Assembly: GCA_963205115.1 (NCBI GenBank)
Contig: CAUJHV010000032.1
Coordinates: 62,001-126,000 of the forward strand
DNA length: 64,000 nt
Source: Pseudomonadota bacterium
GTDB lineage: Bacteria; Pseudomonadota; Gammaproteobacteria; Burkholderiales; Burkholderiaceae_C
Direction of reading: 5' to 3'
Made by a program: the position numbers and the translations under genes. Under the pieces are notes generated by a model. The model did not search any database, was not told the origin of the DNA, and saw nothing but the letters and a program-made list of their open reading frames with translations. Each line of letters opens with the position of its first letter. Within the stretch, counting starts at the first letter, position 1. Positions 38,011 through 47,519 of this stretch are shown in pieces.

Positions 38011-38208
38011 TCAGGGCCGGGCGCCGTTGGCCGCTTGGTGAAGAGATGGGCGCGTCCCGGGACGCGGGGCCGTCACGGCGGCTGTGTCCGTACGCGCGAG
38101 GACATCGGCCCACGGCACGGCATCTTCGGCCCCCGTCGCGCACAATGCCTGCAGGCAGGGGCGCCGCACCATGGCGCCCCCCGATAACGATTCGTGTGGG
38201 GGTGTGCG

Positions 38209-38790
38209 ATGGCAGTGCTGATCCTGGGTCTCGTGCTCTTTCTGGGCATTCACTCGGTGCGCATCGTGGCCGACGACTGGCGCGGCCGGCAGATCGCCCT
38301 GCGCGGCGAAGGCAGGTGGAAGGGCATCTACACCGTGGTCTCGCTGATCGGCTTTGCGCTGATCGTCTGGGGCTTCGGGCAGGCGCGCCTGCAGCCCGTG
38401 GTGCTGTGGCAACCGCTGCCGGCGGGTGTGCGCCATCTGGCGTCGCTGCTGACGCTGGTGGCCTTCGTGCTGCTGGCCGCGGCCTACGTGCCGCGCAACG
38501 GCATCAAGGCGCGTGTGCACCACCCGATGATCCTGGGCGTGAAGACCTGGGCGCTGGCGCACCTGCTGGCCAACCACACGCTGGCGGACCTGCTGCTGTT
38601 CGGCAGCTTCCTCGTCTGGGCCGTCTTCAGCTTCCGCAGCGCCCGCGCGCGTGACCGTGCGCAGGGCACGCGCTACCCCGCCGGGACGGCCGCCGCGACC
38701 GCGGTGACGGTGGTGGCCGGTGTCGCGGCCTGGGCGGCATTTGCCTTCTGGGCGCACGGCGCCTGGATTGGCGTGCGGCCCTTCGGCTGA
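38209..38790 (+). CDS. nnrU: NnrU family membrane protein
   Basis: Integral membrane protein of 193 residues with five or six hydrophobic segments. The pattern VLFLGIHSVRI, WKGIYTVVSLIGFALIVWGF, HHPMILGVKTWALAHLLAN and LADLLLFGSFLVWAVFSF is that of NnrU, which in some denitrifiers is needed for nitrite/nitric oxide reduction and is a distant relative of isoprenoid-modifying enzymes. Non-denitrifiers also carry it. The ATG at 38209 has a GGGGG run upstream. No denitrification gene is in the window, so the role here is open. Confidence 0.88.
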   Translation: MAVLILGLVLFLGIHSVRIVADDWRGRQIALRGEGRWKGIYTVVSLIGFALIVWGFGQARLQPVVLWQPLPAGVRHLASLLTLVAFVLLAAAYVPRNGIKARVHHPMILGVKTWALAHLLANHTLADLLLFGSFLVWAVFSFRSARARDRAQGTRYPAGTAAATAVTVVAGVAAWAAFAFWAHGAWIGVRPFG

Positions 38791-38962
38791 CCCACCCCAA
38801 CCGGACCCCGCGCGGGGGGAAGCGGGGGCGATCCCCCCGCCGGGTGCCGCCGTGGGGGCCCACCGCGGGCCCGACCTCCAGGCGATGGGCGGCGCGGCGG
38901 TGCGCCGCGAGCATTCCCTCCATGGGTTCGACGGTGAACCCGCGTGAATGGGAAGGCATACG

Positions 38963-39205
38963 ATGATCTCGAACAGCTTGTGGAACCCCTGGCGCAACCG
39001 CGTCGCCGTCAGCGCGGCGCGCCCCGCACGTCCGCGTCGGGCCTGGCACCTGGACCTCGGCCGGGCGGCCCCGGTGGAACAGCCTGTGGACGACGACGAA
39101 GAAGGCGACGGCAGCTGGTTTGCCTCCAGCCATGAACTGGCCCAGGGGCTGCTCGTGACCGAACACCACGCCAGTCTCGACGACCTGGCGCGGCGCGCGT
39201 GCTGA
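38963..39205 (+). CDS. Small hypothetical protein
   Basis: 80 residues. The ATG at 38963 has GGAAGG six bases upstream. The N-terminal half is basic (LWNPWRNRVAVSAARPARPR), the C-terminal half acidic (PVDDDEEGDGSWFASSHELA), and it contains a recognisable SSHELAQGLLVTEH stretch that I believe recurs in related Burkholderiales, though I cannot name a family. No signal peptide or membrane segment is visible. It could be a shadow ORF, but the ribosome binding site and compositional break speak for a gene. Confidence 0.6.
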   Translation: MISNSLWNPWRNRVAVSAARPARPRRAWHLDLGRAAPVEQPVDDDEEGDGSWFASSHELAQGLLVTEHHASLDDLARRAC

Positions 39206-39380
39206 TGCTCGGTGGTGGGCGATGCGGCCTCGGGGCGGCTGGGCGCCTTGCGGTTTGTCGGGCGCAGGCGCGGTTCATCGCGCGCCGGCCCAGGCCGTGT
39301 CGCACAGGGGTCGCAGGCGCAGGGCCGGGTGCCTAGAGTGCAGCCATCGACACCACCCGCACACCGCACGGAGCTGCACC

Positions 39381-39527
39381 ATGAAGACCTCGCTGACCCA
39401 ACGTTTTGTCGCCCTCGCCGTGGCAGCCCTGATGACCCTGGGCATGCTGGCCGGTGTGAACGGCCTGGCCACGAGTGACGCGCCGGACGCCCTGCTGGCC
39501 CGCGTGACCGCGCCGGCATCTGTCTGA
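39381..39527 (+). CDS. Small exported peptide
   Basis: 48 residues starting MKTSLTQRFVALAVAALMTL, a clear Sec-type signal sequence, followed by only about 25 mature residues with no Cys and no motif. A GGAG lies eight bases before the ATG. Short secreted peptides of this form are frequent in Burkholderiales but have no assigned function. Confidence 0.6.
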   Translation: MKTSLTQRFVALAVAALMTLGMLAGVNGLATSDAPDALLARVTAPASV

Positions 39528-39709
39528 ACGTTCCCGGCCGCTGGGGGTGCGCCGCACCCACCCGGCGGCCGTGGCGACCGGGCCCGGCCCATGCGTTCGA
39601 CCCTGCAGCCGATCATCAGGCGGGCGGACACCGGCCCGCTGGGCCCGCCGCGCTTGGGGCATGATCCCGACTGCGGCCCGCCAGATCGGCCGCCGGGAGA
39701 AGACTTCAC

Positions 39710-41008
39710 ATGGCGCTCGATCGATCCGCCCCTCACCGCCGCAGGCTGCTGCTGGCGGCCTTGACTGTCCTGGCGGCCGGCGCCGTCATGCTCACGGGCT
39801 GCGGCGGCGGACCCGACCGCACCAAGGCCAATCTGCGTGTCGTCAACGCCAGCGGCTACAGCTCGCTGGACGTCTACGTCGCCGACGTGCTGCGCTTTGC
39901 GGCCATCGACACCGCCACCGGGTCGAGCTACCAGGAAATCGATCCCGACGAGACCGGCAGCCGCATCGTGCGCGCGGGTGCGACGTCGACGCTGGTCAGC
40001 CTGACGCCCGCGCTGGTGCGCAAGAAGTTCTATTCCCTCGTGGCCTGGGGCCGTGAAGGCCAGCTGCAGTCCGTCCTGCTGGACGACAACGAGGCCGCGG
40101 CCGACAGCGGCAAGGCCAAGCTGCGTGTGCTGAATGCATCCAGCGACGCCGGCTTGCTGGACGTCTTTCTCACCGCCGATGGCGACGCACTGGCGGACGC
40201 CGTGGCCTTGTCCGCCGGCGCCAAGGTCGGCGAAGTCGGTGCCTTTGCCACTGTCAGCGCCGCCAGCAACTGGCGGCTGCGGGTCACGGCCGCCGGCGCG
40301 CGCACCGACCTGCGGCTCGACCTGCGCGGGCTGTCGCTGCCCTCGGGCAGCGTGCAGACGCTGGTGCTGACGCCCACGGCGGGCGGGGTGCTGGTGAACG
40401 GGCAGTTGCTGGTGCAGCAAGGCGCCATGACCTCACGGCCCGTCGAACATGCACGCGTGCGGGTGGCGGCCTCGCTGCCACAGGGCGAGGCGGTCAGCGT
40501 GGCGATCGATGCGCAGACGCTGATGTCGCAGGTGGCGTCGCCGGCTGTCGGCGCCTATGTCTGGGTGCCCGCGGGCGCGCGCAACGTGGCGATCACGGCG
40601 GGCGCCGCCGCACTGCCATCGACCCTGGTCTCGCTGGCGCCGGGCGCGGAGTACACCTTGCTCGTGCATGCCGCCACCGGCACGCCGGCGGCCTCGTGGA
40701 TCGGCGAGGACAACCGCCGGCCGGTGTCCACCAGCATGGCGCGCCTGCGGCTGGTCAACGGCGTCGCGTCGTCGACGGCTGCGCTGTCGCTCACCGCCGA
40801 CGCGCTGCCGCTGGTGTCCGGCGTGTTGCCGGGTACCGGCTCGGCCGCCGTCGACCTGCTCGCCGCTACGCTGCCGCTGTCGGTGCTCTCCGCGGGCAGC
40901 GTGGATCCGCTGTACACCCACGAACACACGCTGGCCGCCGGCGAGCTCTACACGGTGTTCGAGCTCGGGGGGCCTGCGCCGCTGACGGTGGTCCGCAAGG
41001 ACCGCTGA
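39710..41008 (+). CDS. DUF4397-type lipoprotein
   Basis: 432 residues with a signal peptide ending in a lipobox (MLTGCGGG), so the mature protein is lipid-anchored, probably facing the periplasm or cell surface. The body consists of repeated beta-rich units of DUF4397 type: ANLRVVNASGYSSLDVYVAD, AKLRVLNASSDAGLLDVFLT, and ARLRLVNGVASSTAALSLTA. Such repeats occur in surface and extracellular proteins; no enzyme site is present. It is followed by a convergent pirin gene only six bases away. Confidence 0.88.
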   Translation: MALDRSAPHRRRLLLAALTVLAAGAVMLTGCGGGPDRTKANLRVVNASGYSSLDVYVADVLRFAAIDTATGSSYQEIDPDETGSRIVRAGATSTLVSLTPALVRKKFYSLVAWGREGQLQSVLLDDNEAAADSGKAKLRVLNASSDAGLLDVFLTADGDALADAVALSAGAKVGEVGAFATVSAASNWRLRVTAAGARTDLRLDLRGLSLPSGSVQTLVLTPTAGGVLVNGQLLVQQGAMTSRPVEHARVRVAASLPQGEAVSVAIDAQTLMSQVASPAVGAYVWVPAGARNVAITAGAAALPSTLVSLAPGAEYTLLVHAATGTPAASWIGEDNRRPVSTSMARLRLVNGVASSTAALSLTADALPLVSGVLPGTGSAAVDLLAATLPLSVLSAGSVDPLYTHEHTLAAGELYTVFELGGPAPLTVVRKDR

Positions 41009-41014
41009 GGCCGA

Positions 41015-41884
41015 TCAGGCCAGCGCGCCGCGCCGGAAGTCTTCGACCGCCTGGTAGATCTCGGCGTTGGTGTTCATCACGAAGGGGCCGTACTGGGCGA
41101 TCGGCTCGTTCAGCGGCTGGCCGGCGATCAGGATGGCGCGCGCGCCCTGCGCACCGGCGCGCAACGCGATGCCGTCGCTGCTGGCCGACTGCGCCAGGAT
41201 CGCCATGCGCTGCGCCGGCACGTCCACGCCGCCCAGCGTGAGGCTGCCGCGGTAGACGTAGACAAACGCGTTGTGCGCGGCGGGCAGCGGCTGTGCGAAA
41301 TCCGCGCCGGGTTCCAGGTGCAGGTCCAGGTACGTGGGCGCCGTGGCCTCGCGCTGCATGGCGCCAGCCACACCCAGCGCCTGGCCGGCGATGACACGCA
41401 CCCGCACGCCCGGCGCCTGCGCCTCGGGAATCTGCTCGGGCGCGATGTCGCGGTACCAGGGCGGGCACATCTTGTCGCGCGCCGGCAGGTTCAGCCACAG
41501 CTGGAAGCCTTCCATGCGGCCTTCTTCCTGTTCGGGCATCTCGCTGTGGATGACGCCGCGGCCGGCCGTCATCCACTGCACCGCGCCGGAGGTCAGCAGG
41601 CCTTCGTTGCCGGCACTGTCGCGGTGGCGCATGCGGCCCTCGAGCATGTAGGTGACGGTCTCGAAGCCGCGGTGCGGGTGGTCGGGAAAGCCGCCGATGT
41701 AGTCCGCCGCTACTTCGCTGCCGAAGGCGTCGAGCATCAGGAAGGGGTCGAGCCGGCGTTGCAGGTTCTGGGTCAGCACGCGGGTCAGTCGCACGCCGTC
41801 GCCATCACTGGTGGCTTGGCCGGTGACCAGGCGTTCGACGGTGCGGGCTTGCTTCAGTGCGGGCAGGGTGGTGAGCGTGTCCAT
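41015..41884 (-). CDS. Pirin family protein
   Basis: Bicupin of 289 residues. The metal-binding residues are visible in FPDHPHRGFETVTYMLEG (His, His, and later Glu) and in AGRGVIHSEMP, so the N-terminal cupin should bind iron. Some bacterial pirins have quercetinase activity and others act as redox-linked regulators; the sequence does not discriminate. It is convergent with the DUF4397 gene and stands alone. Confidence 0.92.
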   Translation of the reverse strand: MDTLTTLPALKQARTVERLVTGQATSDGDGVRLTRVLTQNLQRRLDPFLMLDAFGSEVAADYIGGFPDHPHRGFETVTYMLEGRMRHRDSAGNEGLLTSGAVQWMTAGRGVIHSEMPEQEEGRMEGFQLWLNLPARDKMCPPWYRDIAPEQIPEAQAPGVRVRVIAGQALGVAGAMQREATAPTYLDLHLEPGADFAQPLPAAHNAFVYVYRGSLTLGGVDVPAQRMAILAQSASSDGIALRAGAQGARAILIAGQPLNEPIAQYGPFVMNTNAEIYQAVEDFRRGALA

Positions 41885-41981
41885 GCCCTCACTGTAGGCG
41901 CGCGCCGGGCCTGTAGGGGACTGGGGTTTTGCACGCGGCGTTCAGTGCGGCCGCGCGTCGCGGGCCGTCGTGGACCGCTGC

Positions 41982-42614
41982 TCAGTGTGGCGCGACCGAC
42001 AGCTCCATGCTGCGCATCCCGGCCCCGCCCTGCGGGCTGCCGGCCGGCCGTTCGCTCACACGCTTGATGAAGATGCCCAGGGTTTCCGGCGTGGACCAGA
42101 TCGTGTGGGCCTCGCCGAAGCTGTCGCTGTAGCGCATGCGCCAGGTGCCGAAGCGGCCGGCGGGCACGCTGATCGTCTCGTAGGCTTCGATGGTCCAGGT
42201 GGCCTTGAAAGGCACCGGCTTCGGATTGCCGGCCAGCGTGACCGTGTGGCTGCGGGTCCAGGTCTTGCCCACGGCCAGCGGCCATTCGAAGCCCAGCGGC
42301 GGGTCGTAGCGCTGCTGCACGCGGCCTTGCAGATCGGTCACGGCGATCAGGGCGCCCTGGCGGTCCTGCAGCTGGCGCTGGCCGCCGGCTTCGAAGGACA
42401 GTACGCGCCGGCCCTCGAAAGTCTGCTCTTCCATGCGCACCGGGATCTCGGCCACCGCATTCCCGAAGCTGCCGGTGGTGCGCATCTGGTAGCTCCAGCT
42501 GCTGCCCACGGCCGGCACGTGATAGGCCAGCGCGGCCGGTGGCGGCAGTTGCGCGCAGCCGGCCAGCAGCGCGGCGGCGAGCACACAGCCGGAAAGTCCC
42601 TGACGACGGATCAT
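41982..42614 (-). CDS. Putative lipoprotein of unknown function
   Basis: 210 residues beginning with a signal peptide and lipobox (AAALLAGCAQ). The mature part is beta-rich with conserved-looking WPLAVGKTWTRSHTV and VPAGRFGTWRMRYSDSFGEA segments, reminiscent of DUF-type domains that follow a measured-quantity pattern in periplasmic lipoproteins, but I cannot name the family. The frame stays open far upstream; the ATG at 42614 is chosen because it starts the signal peptide. It diverges from the PD-(D/E)XK-like gene. Confidence 0.75.
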   Translation of the reverse strand: MIRRQGLSGCVLAAALLAGCAQLPPPAALAYHVPAVGSSWSYQMRTTGSFGNAVAEIPVRMEEQTFEGRRVLSFEAGGQRQLQDRQGALIAVTDLQGRVQQRYDPPLGFEWPLAVGKTWTRSHTVTLAGNPKPVPFKATWTIEAYETISVPAGRFGTWRMRYSDSFGEAHTIWSTPETLGIFIKRVSERPAGSPQGGAGMRSMELSVAPH

Positions 42615-42707
42615 GGCGCGCTTCCTTGGGGTGTGGCGTCGAAGGCGCGCAGTATGCCTGTGGCCGGTGTGCAGACCGCCGGCCGCCATCGGCGCTACCC
42701 TGCGCGC

Positions 42708-43409
42708 ATGTCGCCGGCTGCGCTCCCGCTCACCACCGTTCACCGCCGCCGCCTGCGCGAGATCTGGCGCTCGGCCGGCTGGCCCTGCCAGGACCTGGTC
42801 GAGGTGGAATTGCTGGCGGCCGGTCTGATCGAGCGGCTGCGCGACGAACAGGGCCGCGAGAGCCTGCGCGTGACCGACGCCGGCGTCCAGGTGCTGGCCC
42901 AGACGCTGCAGAAGAACCGCGCCGCACGCGATGCGCACGAAGATCTGGTCGCGCGAGTGGCCACCGAGATGCAGCGCGCGGGCCGCGTGGTCTGGCGCGG
43001 CCTGAGCCTGCGCGCGCCGCTGGCCGGCGAGGACGGCGCCACCGTCTGGACCATGGCCATGCCCGATGTCTTCTCGATCCGCCACACGACGGTGGAGGAC
43101 TACGTCGAACCCATCGTGCACGAGATCAAGGTGCGCCGCGCCGACCTGCTGTCGGACCTGCGCCAGACGCGCAAGCGCGAGGCCTACCTGGCGCTGGGCA
43201 GCCAGTGCTGGTATGTGCTGGCCGCGGGCATCGCCCAGCCCGACGAGGTGCCGCCCGAGTGCGGCGTGCTGCTGGCGCACGACGGCGGCTTGGAAGTCGC
43301 GCGCCCGGCCCCGCGGCGCGCCATGCGCCTGGCCTTCGGCACCTGGATGGCGCTGGCGCGCGCCAGTGCCGAGCCCGGCCCGGAAGGCGACGAACAAGGG
43401 CTGCTGTGA
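42708..43409 (+). CDS. PD-(D/E)XK-like (MmcB-like) protein with N-terminal helix-turn-helix region
   Basis: 233 residues. The N-terminal ~75 residues (LREIWRSAGWPCQDLVEVEL, LRVTDAGVQVL) look like a winged helix. The remainder contains MPDVFSIRHTT, then VHEIKVRRADLLSDLRQ, then AYLALGSQCWYVLA, an arrangement of Asp, Glu-Ile-Lys and a following helix that matches the MmcB/VRR-type nuclease fold. MmcB-type proteins act in DNA repair in other proteobacteria. The assignment is by motif and not certain. The gene diverges from a lipoprotein gene and precedes the thioredoxin gene by 115 bases. Confidence 0.68.
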   Translation: MSPAALPLTTVHRRRLREIWRSAGWPCQDLVEVELLAAGLIERLRDEQGRESLRVTDAGVQVLAQTLQKNRAARDAHEDLVARVATEMQRAGRVVWRGLSLRAPLAGEDGATVWTMAMPDVFSIRHTTVEDYVEPIVHEIKVRRADLLSDLRQTRKREAYLALGSQCWYVLAAGIAQPDEVPPECGVLLAHDGGLEVARPAPRRAMRLAFGTWMALARASAEPGPEGDEQGLL

Positions 43410-43524
43410 GGCCCGCCGGCCGGCGCAAAGGGAAAGGGCGCACCACGCGGCGGCTTTTCGGGTGGCCGCGGCCCACGGGCTGCGGCGCACAATGGCGGCC
43501 TCGCGTGCTTCGATCCTCACAGCC

Positions 43525-45105
43525 ATGCCGAATGTCCTGAGCTGGCGCTGCGCCGGCGCTGTCCTTCTACCGATCTGGCTGGCGCTGATCCCGACCGCGC
43601 AGGCCGCGCCGGGTTTTCCGTCGACCAACGTCGCCTGGCAGGCCGCGGCCGTGGATGCGGATGTCGACCGCGCCTTCGCACAGGCCCGCGCGGAGAAGAA
43701 GCCTGTGCTCCTGTACTGGGGCGCCACCTGGTGCCCGCCGTGCAACCAGCTCAAGGCCACCTTCTTCAACCGCCAGGACTTTGCCGCGGTGATGCGCAAC
43801 GTGGTGGCCGTGCACGTGGACGGCGACCGGCCGGGCGCCCAGAAGCTGGGTGCGCGCTTCAAGGTGCGCGGCTACCCGACGGTGATCCTGATGTCGGCCG
43901 AAGGCGCCGAGATCACGCGGCTGCCGGGCGAGGCCGATGCGCCGCAGATCATGGCCGCGCTGCAGGCCGGTCTGGCCGGCGGGCGGCCGATCCGCACGGT
44001 GCTGGCCGATGCGCGCGCGGGCAAGCCATTGACGGCCAACGAGTGGCGCGTGCTGGCCTTCTATTCCTGGGAAACGGACGAATCGCAGCTCGTGCCGGCG
44101 GCCGATCGCGCGGGCATCCTGGCCGAGCTGGCCACGCGGGCGCCGGCCGGCGACAGCGAGACCACCATGCGTCTGTGGCTGAAGGCCGCGGCGGCCAGCG
44201 ACGACGGCAAGGGCATGAAACCCGATGCGGCCCTGCAGGCCCGCGTGCAGCGTGTCCTGGCCGATCCGGCGCTGGCGCGCACGCACATGGATGTGCTGGT
44301 CTATGGCGCCGACGACATGGTGCGGCTGCTCAGCGACGAGGAGTCACCGCAGCGCACGGCGCTGGCCGCGCAGTTCGACGCCGTGCTGGCGCGGCTGCAG
44401 GCCGATGCCAGCCTCTCGCGCGGCGACCGCGTCAGTGCGCTGATGGCGCGCGTCGCGGTGGCGCGCATCGGCACGCCCAAGGAGACCCTGGCGCCGACGC
44501 TGCCCGAGGCCTTGCTGCGCGACGTGCGCGAGCTGTCGGCGCGCATGGACCGCGAGATCACGGACGGTTATGAACGCCAGTCGGTCATCCCCTCGGTGGC
44601 CTACCTGCAGGGTCAGGCCGGCCTGTGGGCCGACAGCGATGCGCTGCTGAAGGCCAATCTCGTGCGCAGCCATTCGCCTTACTACCTGATGGGCCAGCTC
44701 GGCAGCAATGCGCGCAAGCAGGGCCGCAAGGACGAGGCGCTGCGCTGGTACGAACAATCGTTCGAGAAGGCCGAAGGGCCCGATACACGGCTGCAGTGGG
44801 GAGCCGGTTATCTCGGGGCGCTGGTGGAGCTGGCGCCGCAGGACGCGTCGCGCATCGAGAAGACGGCGGCGCAACTGTTCACCGAGGCGGCGCAGGACAA
44901 GGGCGCGTTCTACGAGCGCAGTGCACGTTCGCTGCAGCGCGTGGGCAGCCGGCTGCAGAAGTGGAATGCCGATGGCCGGCACGCCGCAGTGATGCAGCGG
45001 CTGCAGCGCCAGCTCGACGGCATCTGCCCGAAGGTCGATGCCGCCGATGGCCAGCGCGCGGCCTGTGAGCGGCTGCTCAAGCCCGCAGCGGGCAAGAGCG
45101 CCTGA
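43525..45105 (+). CDS. Exported thioredoxin-domain protein with long helical C-terminus
   Basis: 526 residues with a signal peptide (cleavage near AQAAPG, residue ~28). A thioredoxin domain follows with the redox motif WCPPC (Cys70 and Cys73) and the cis-Pro loop RGYPTVI, so it probably acts as a periplasmic disulfide reductase or isomerase. The remaining ~370 residues are helical and TPR-like (ALRWYEQSFEKAEGPDTRLQ), a layout known in some thioredoxin family proteins. An in-frame ATG 11 codons upstream (43492) is possible. Partner proteins are unknown. Confidence 0.85.
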   Translation: MPNVLSWRCAGAVLLPIWLALIPTAQAAPGFPSTNVAWQAAAVDADVDRAFAQARAEKKPVLLYWGATWCPPCNQLKATFFNRQDFAAVMRNVVAVHVDGDRPGAQKLGARFKVRGYPTVILMSAEGAEITRLPGEADAPQIMAALQAGLAGGRPIRTVLADARAGKPLTANEWRVLAFYSWETDESQLVPAADRAGILAELATRAPAGDSETTMRLWLKAAAASDDGKGMKPDAALQARVQRVLADPALARTHMDVLVYGADDMVRLLSDEESPQRTALAAQFDAVLARLQADASLSRGDRVSALMARVAVARIGTPKETLAPTLPEALLRDVRELSARMDREITDGYERQSVIPSVAYLQGQAGLWADSDALLKANLVRSHSPYYLMGQLGSNARKQGRKDEALRWYEQSFEKAEGPDTRLQWGAGYLGALVELAPQDASRIEKTAAQLFTEAAQDKGAFYERSARSLQRVGSRLQKWNADGRHAAVMQRLQRQLDGICPKVDAADGQRAACERLLKPAAGKSA

Positions 45106-45150
45106 GCGGCAGGCGGGACGCGCGACGGGGTCGGGTCCCGCGCGCCGGAT

Positions 45151-45759
45151 TTACTTCAGCAGGCCTTCGGCCTTCATGGCTTCCTGCACCGCAGGGCGCG
45201 CGGCCATGCGGCCCAGGAAGGCCTGCAGGTTCTTGAAGCCGGAGAGGTCGAGGCCGACGTACTGGCCCCAGCCGGCGACGACGAACAGGTAGGCATCGGC
45301 CACGCTGAAGTTCTCGCCCATCGTGTAGGGCTTGGCTTCGAGCTGCGCGTCGACCCACTTGAAGCGGTCCAGCAGGCGCGCGCGGTACACGGCCTTGCCA
45401 GCGTCGACCATATCGGGGTTGAACAGCGGCGAAAAGCTCTTGTGCAGCTCGGTGCTGATGAAGTTCAGCCATTCCATCAGGCGGTAGCGTTCCATCGTGC
45501 CGGCGGCGGGCGCGAGCTTCTTGTCGGGCACCTGGTCGGCGATGTACTGGACGATGGCCGGGCCTTCGCTCAGGCGCTGGCCGTCGTCGAGCTCCAGCAG
45601 CGGCACATAACCCTTGGCGTTGATGGTGTAGTAGTCCGTGCCATCGGCGAGCTTGTGCGTCTTGGTGCTGGCCATCACCGCCTGGAAGGGCAGGCCGGAC
45701 TCCTTCAGAACGATGTGCGGGCTCAGCGAGCAGGCGCCGGGGCTGTAGTAGAGCTTCAT
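45151..45759 (-). CDS. gstA: Glutathione S-transferase, beta class
   Basis: Cytosolic enzyme that conjugates glutathione to electrophiles. The 202-residue protein aligns well from memory with E. coli GstA (201): KLYYSPGACSLSPHI with the beta-class Cys10, NAKGYVPLLELDDG, LSEGPAIVQYIADQVP, and FSVADAYLFVVAGW. The frame is open upstream, but the ATG at 45759 is the family start. It diverges from the serine hydrolase operon across a ~265-base gap with no visible gene. Confidence 0.94.
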   Translation of the reverse strand: MKLYYSPGACSLSPHIVLKESGLPFQAVMASTKTHKLADGTDYYTINAKGYVPLLELDDGQRLSEGPAIVQYIADQVPDKKLAPAAGTMERYRLMEWLNFISTELHKSFSPLFNPDMVDAGKAVYRARLLDRFKWVDAQLEAKPYTMGENFSVADAYLFVVAGWGQYVGLDLSGFKNLQAFLGRMAARPAVQEAMKAEGLLK

Positions 45760-46025
45760 CGGGGTTCTCCAGTGCAAGGGGAATGACAAGCGATGGACGA
45801 TAGCGCGGCAGCGCGGGTCGACGCCGGAGCGGGTATTGAACGCGGCATTCAAGCCATTTGCCGATGGGGCCGTCGCGCGGCGGCCGGCCGAGGCAAATCC
45901 CGGGCTATTTCGGCGACCGCGCCTGCGGTGCGCATTCGAAGATGTGCGCGAACAGGCCTGCTCGGGCCGGGTGCGGGCGCGCGGCCCGGTGCGCCTGGCG
46001 GTGCGGGCAGGGATGGAATCTGCCG

Positions 46026-47519
46026 ATGCGAAGAGTCGTCGTTTGGGGGGCGCTGATGGCGCCGTTGTGGGCTGCGGCGCTGCCGGTGGCAGCGGCCGCG
46101 GCGCCACTGCTGGAGAGCTGCCGGGTGCCGGGTCTGGCCCAGGATGCGCAGTGCGGCAGTGTGCGCCGGCCGCTGGACCCCGACGCGCCGAACGGCACGC
46201 AGATCGACGTGCGCTTTGCGGTGCTGCCGGCCCTGGCGCGCAACAAGAAACCCGACCCCGTCTTCTTCCTGGCGGGTGGCCCCGGGCAGAGCGCGATGGC
46301 GCTGGCCGCGCAGCTCAGCCAGCAATTTTCGCGCGTGCTGTACCGGCGCGACCTGGTGCTCATCGACCAGCGCGGCACCGGCCGCAGCGCGCCGTTGCGC
46401 TGCGAAGACGATGCGCGCATGCATCCCTTGAGCGAAGCCGATCCGCAGGTGCAGCTCGTGCAGATGCGCCAGTGCATGGACCGGCTGCGGCAGTTGCCGC
46501 ATGGCGATCTGCGCCACTACACGACACGGCTGGCGATGGAAGACGCCAACGCCGTCCGCGAGGCGCTGGGCGCGCAGAAGGTCAACCTGATCGGCGGCTC
46601 GTACGGCACGCGTGCGGCGCTGGAGTTCCTGCGCCAGTTTCCGCAACACGTGCGCCGCGTCGTGATCGACGGCGTGGCGCCGCCCGACATGGTCCTGCCG
46701 CTGAGCTTCTCGCCGGATGCCCAGGCGGCGTTCGATGCCGTGCTCGCGGCCTGCGAGGCCGACCCGGCGTGTGTGCGCACGCACGGCCCGGTGCGCGAGC
46801 CCTGGCAGCGTGTGCTGGCGCGACTGCCTCATCCGGTGACCGTTCTGCACCCGATGACCGGACGGCCCGAGACCTTCGTGATGACGCGCGACATGCTGAC
46901 CGCAATGGTGCGCGCGCCGCTGTATGCGCCGGGGCTGGCAGCGGCGCTGCCGCACGCGATTGCCGAGGCGGCGCAGGGCCGCTTCACGGCCATCATCGGC
47001 CTGTCCAGCAGCCTGGGCGCCAGCCGCAACGGCGCGTCGCGCGTGGCCATGGGCATGCACCTGTCGGTGATCTGCGCCGAGGACGTGCCGCGCATGGCCT
47101 TGCCCACGGCCGAGCGGCCGGGCCCGGACTTCGGCGACGGCTTTTCGCGCTTCTACCAGCGCGCCTGCGCGGACTGGCCGCGCGGCGCGGTGCCCGATGC
47201 GTTCTACGCGATGTCCACCTCGCCCGCGCCGGCGCTGGTGCTGTCCGGCGGCGCCGACCCGGTGACGCCGCCGCGGCACGGTGAGCGCGTCGCGCAGGCA
47301 CTGGGCCCGCTGGCCCGGCATGTGGTGGTGGCACAGGCCGGGCACGGCGTGATGAGCCTGCCCTGCATGCGGGACGTGATCTACCGGTTCATCGACGCGG
47401 TGGACGATGCGCAGGCGCGCGCAGTCGATGCGGGTTGTGCCGCCAACGTGCCGCGTCCGCCGGCCTTTCGGCCCGTCGCAGCCGGACCTGGCGCCGATGC
47501 GCAGGGGGCGGGCAAATGA
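46026..47519 (+). CDS. Secreted alpha/beta hydrolase (proline-iminopeptidase/TAP-like)
   Basis: 497 residues starting MRRVVVWGALMAPLWAAALP, a signal peptide ending near AAAA-P. The hydrolase core has the oxyanion segment FFLAGGPGQSAM, then IDQRGTGRSAP, the nucleophile in LIGGSYGTRAAL, an Asp in LSGGADPVTPP and a His in AQAGHGVMSL. The AGGPGQ and GTGRS motifs are typical of prolyl-aminopeptidase-like and tripeptidyl-aminopeptidase enzymes. The stop overlaps the ABC ATPase start (ATGA), so it is cotranslated with the transporter. The physiological peptide substrate is unknown. Confidence 0.88.
   Translation: MRRVVVWGALMAPLWAAALPVAAAAAPLLESCRVPGLAQDAQCGSVRRPLDPDAPNGTQIDVRFAVLPALARNKKPDPVFFLAGGPGQSAMALAAQLSQQFSRVLYRRDLVLIDQRGTGRSAPLRCEDDARMHPLSEADPQVQLVQMRQCMDRLRQLPHGDLRHYTTRLAMEDANAVREALGAQKVNLIGGSYGTRAALEFLRQFPQHVRRVVIDGVAPPDMVLPLSFSPDAQAAFDAVLAACEADPACVRTHGPVREPWQRVLARLPHPVTVLHPMTGRPETFVMTRDMLTAMVRAPLYAPGLAAALPHAIAEAAQGRFTAIIGLSSSLGASRNGASRVAMGMHLSVICAEDVPRMALPTAERPGPDFGDGFSRFYQRACADWPRGAVPDAFYAMSTSPAPALVLSGGADPVTPPRHGERVAQALGPLARHVVVAQAGHGVMSLPCMRDVIYRFIDAVDDAQARAVDAGCAANVPRPPAFRPVAAGPGADAQGAGK

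Noticed and set aside
38822..38840. GCGGGGG-CGATC-CCCCCGC hairpin after nnrU as a terminator
   Set aside because: Strong stem but no following T-run; in DNA this GC-rich such hairpins occur by chance.
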